Assembly (NCBI GenBank): GCA_946480715.1
Contig: CAMLKK010000083.1
Coordinates: 1 to 8,232 of the forward strand
Source of the DNA: an uncultured Bacteriovorax sp.
Lineage (GTDB): Bacteria > Bdellovibrionota > Bacteriovoracia > Bacteriovoracales > Bacteriovoracaceae
Reading direction: 5' to 3'
DNA: 8,232 nucleotides
In this document: positions 6,539 to 8,232 of the stretch, piece after piece
How positions within the stretch are numbered: position 1 is the first letter of the stretch
Layout of the letters: the number at the start of each line of letters is the position of its first letter
Notes under the pieces: model-generated
The model's input: only the letters and a program-made list of their open reading frames with translations
What the model was told of the DNA's origin: nothing
Database searches by the model: none
Position numbers and translations under genes: made by a program

Positions 6539-6590
6539 TCTCAGTGCTGAGCGTTTATTCTCAAGATTAGCTGGAGAATCGACGCATTTC

Positions 6591-6619
6591 TTGACTCTTT
6601 CCGCAGGGAAGAATAGAGT
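6591..6619 (+). promoter_or_regulatory. Candidate sigma70-type promoter of the flavoprotein gene
   Basis: TTGACT (6591-6596) and TAGAGT (6614-6619) are spaced by 17 bases, five of six and four of six matches. Transcription would start near 6626, giving a leader of about 20 bases with GGAG placed 5 bases before the ATG at 6647. Confidence 0.45.
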
Positions 6620-6646
6620 TTTGCATCTTTTTTCATTGGAGAATTT

Positions 6647-8232
6647 ATGAGCACGCAAACTTTACCTAAGCATGCACGCGTCGTTGTTGTTGGTGGCGGA
6701 ATCATCGGAACCTCTGTCGCTTATCACCTGGCCAAAATGGGATGGAATGACATCGTTCTCATCGAACGTGATAAATTAACATCAGGAACAACTTGGCACG
6801 CAGCGGGCCTCATGGTGACGTTTGGATCAACATCAGAAACATCAACAGAGATGAGAAAGTACACGCGTGATCTTTACAATAAACTAGAAGCTGAGACAGG
6901 TCTTGCAACTGGATTTAAACCTGTCGGTTTTATCGAAGTAGCGACAGATAAAGATCGTCTTGAAGAATATCGTCGTGTCTCTGCGTTTAACAGATACTGT
7001 GGCGTTGATGTTCAAGAAATCTCACCAGCAGAAGTTAAAAACCTTTTTCCACTGGCCAAAGTAGATGACATTCTCGCTGGTTTTTACGTGAAAGAAGATG
7101 GTCGCGTAAATCCAGTTGACGTGACAATGTCGATGGCCAAAGGCGCTCGTATGATGGGCGTAAAAATGTATGAAGAAGTTTCGGCCACAGGCATCTTGAA
7201 AAAGAATGGCGCAGTCACTGGTGTGCGTACAAACCTTGGTGACATCCACGCTGAATTTGTAGTGAACACAGCAGGAATGTGGGCGAGACAATTTGGTGAA
7301 ATGGCCGGAGTGAATATTCCTAACCAGGCCGCTGAACATTACTACCTCATCACAGAAGATATGCCAGAGATGACTCCGGATCTTCCGATATTAGAAGACC
7401 CGTCTTCATACTGTTATTTAAGAGAAGAAGTTGGTGGACTCATGATTGGTCTCTTCGAACCAGTCTGTGCTCCTTGGAAAGTTGAAGGTATTCCAAATGA
7501 TTTTTCTTTCGGTGAAATTTCTCCGGACTGGGACCGTATGGCGCCATACTTAGAAAAAGCAATGGGACGTGTTCCTAAATCGCTTAACGTGGGAGTAAAA
7601 AAATTCTTCTGCGGACCAGAGAGTTTTACGCCTGATCTTCGTCCAATTGTTGGTGAAGCTCCGGAACTTAAAAATTATTTTGTGGCCGCTGGTTTAAACT
7701 CAATTGGTATTTTAACAGGTGGTGGACTTGGACGAGTTCTCGCTCATTGGATCATCAACGGAACTCCAGATGTCGACGTCACAGGCTTTAATATCGACCG
7801 TCTGCAAGTTTATCAAAACAATCCGGAGTATCGTCGCACTCGTACTGTTGAATCACTTGGAATGGTCTATAAATGCCATTATCCAACGAAATCACCAGAG
7901 ACAGCTCGTGGAGCGAAAAAATCTCCATTCCATGACCGCTTAGTAGCTGCAGGCGCTTATATGAAAGACGTATCAGGTTGGGAAGGTGCTGACTGGTATG
8001 CTCCTCCTGGAGTAAAAGCAGAGACAGGTGAACTTTCATTTGGTCGCATGCATTGGTGGCCTTACTGGGCAGCTGAACATAAAGCAGCTCGCGAAAACGT
8101 GATCCTGATGGACATGTCGTTCATGTGCAAATTTTTAGTCCAAGGCCGCGATGCGGGCCGCTGCTTAAATCAACTTTCAGCAAACAATGTTGATGGTGAT
8201 AAAGGCATGATCACTTATACACAGTGGTTGAA
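6647..8232 (+). CDS. Sarcosine/dimethylglycine dehydrogenase-type FAD oxidoreductase with GcvT-like domain, 3' end cut
   Basis: The frame is open from the ATG at 6647 to the right edge (528 codons), with GGAG 5 bases upstream. Residues about 11-370 are a DAO-type FAD-binding domain: VVVVGGGIIG carries G16-x-G18-x-x-G21, E40 ends strand 2, and TSGTTWHAAGL places H51 at the histidine that binds FAD covalently in mammalian dimethylglycine and sarcosine dehydrogenases. CGPESFTPD (322-330) and GEAPEL (336-341) match sarcosine dehydrogenase closely. Residues about 375-430 are the linker (FAO_M) domain, and from about 440 a GcvT-like folate-binding domain begins (DMSFMCKF, TYTQW). Relatives are roughly 800-900 residues, so about 300 are missing. 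Members demethylate N-methylglycines, passing the one-carbon unit to tetrahydrofolate. The PDPR phosphatase-regulator branch is similar in places but lacks the flavin-linking His as I recall it. The exact substrate is undecided. Confidence 0.92.
   Translation, partial: MSTQTLPKHARVVVVGGGIIGTSVAYHLAKMGWNDIVLIERDKLTSGTTWHAAGLMVTFGSTSETSTEMRKYTRDLYNKLEAETGLATGFKPVGFIEVATDKDRLEEYRRVSAFNRYCGVDVQEISPAEVKNLFPLAKVDDILAGFYVKEDGRVNPVDVTMSMAKGARMMGVKMYEEVSATGILKKNGAVTGVRTNLGDIHAEFVVNTAGMWARQFGEMAGVNIPNQAAEHYYLITEDMPEMTPDLPILEDPSSYCYLREEVGGLMIGLFEPVCAPWKVEGIPNDFSFGEISPDWDRMAPYLEKAMGRVPKSLNVGVKKFFCGPESFTPDLRPIVGEAPELKNYFVAAGLNSIGILTGGGLGRVLAHWIINGTPDVDVTGFNIDRLQVYQNNPEYRRTRTVESLGMVYKCHYPTKSPETARGAKKSPFHDRLVAAGAYMKDVSGWEGADWYAPPGVKAETGELSFGRMHWWPYWAAEHKAARENVILMDMSFMCKFLVQGRDAGRCLNQLSANNVDGDKGMITYTQWL

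Noticed and set aside
7022..7339. Minus-strand frames of 105 and 61 codons opposite the flavoprotein, and similar frames at 7719-8039
   Set aside because: The plus-strand frame is a recognised family with intact motifs; the others are antisense or shifted shadows.

Overview
The window reads as chromosome from a moderately AT-rich Gram-negative bacterium whose genes have strong Shine-Dalgarno sites and many signal peptides. The mix (a secreted RCC1-repeat propeller, a receiver/HD-GYP-like regulator, small secreted Cys-rich proteins and two lineage-type secreted proteins) suggests Bdellovibrionota, for example the Bacteriovorax/Peredibacter group of predators. That placement is inference: there is no rRNA or other marker gene here. 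I see no mobile element, CRISPR array, phage gene or integration scar.

Layout. 1-1669 (-): 5' portion of an exported RCC1-repeat protein, cut by the left edge, with 13 full repeats and the start of a 14th. 1776-2000 (-): a 74-aa Cys-rich, probably exported protein. 2171-3508 (+): a cytoplasmic regulator with a receiver-like domain that has lost its phosphoacceptor Asp and an HD-GYP-like domain that keeps metal-binding residues but not the signature loop. 3579-4361 and 4361-5518 (+): two exported proteins with stop and start overlapping by one base, a thioredoxin-fold-like protein without a CxxC and a protein with TolB/PD40-like SPDG repeats. 5533-5616 (-): tRNA-Leu(GAG). 5695-6147 (+): a YaiI/YqxD (UPF0178) protein. 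6152-6442 (-): a 96-aa exported Cys-containing protein that converges on it with a 4-bp gap. 6647-8232 (+): N-terminal 528 codons of a sarcosine/dimethylglycine-dehydrogenase-type flavoprotein, cut by the right edge.

How the parts fit. The window is not one pathway. Five of the eight protein genes appear to be exported, so envelope or secreted functions dominate. The clearest functional unit is the coupled pair at 3579-5518. The regulator at 2171 probably acts through protein contacts or degenerate c-di-GMP chemistry rather than ordinary phosphotransfer. The flavoprotein links one-carbon or methylated-amine catabolism to folate. Two divergent intergenic regions (5617-5694 and 6443-6646) hold the most readable regulatory structure. 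No stretch over 300 bases lacks a gene. I do not see a clear new multi-gene system; the coupled secreted pair and the degenerate regulator are the best leads.
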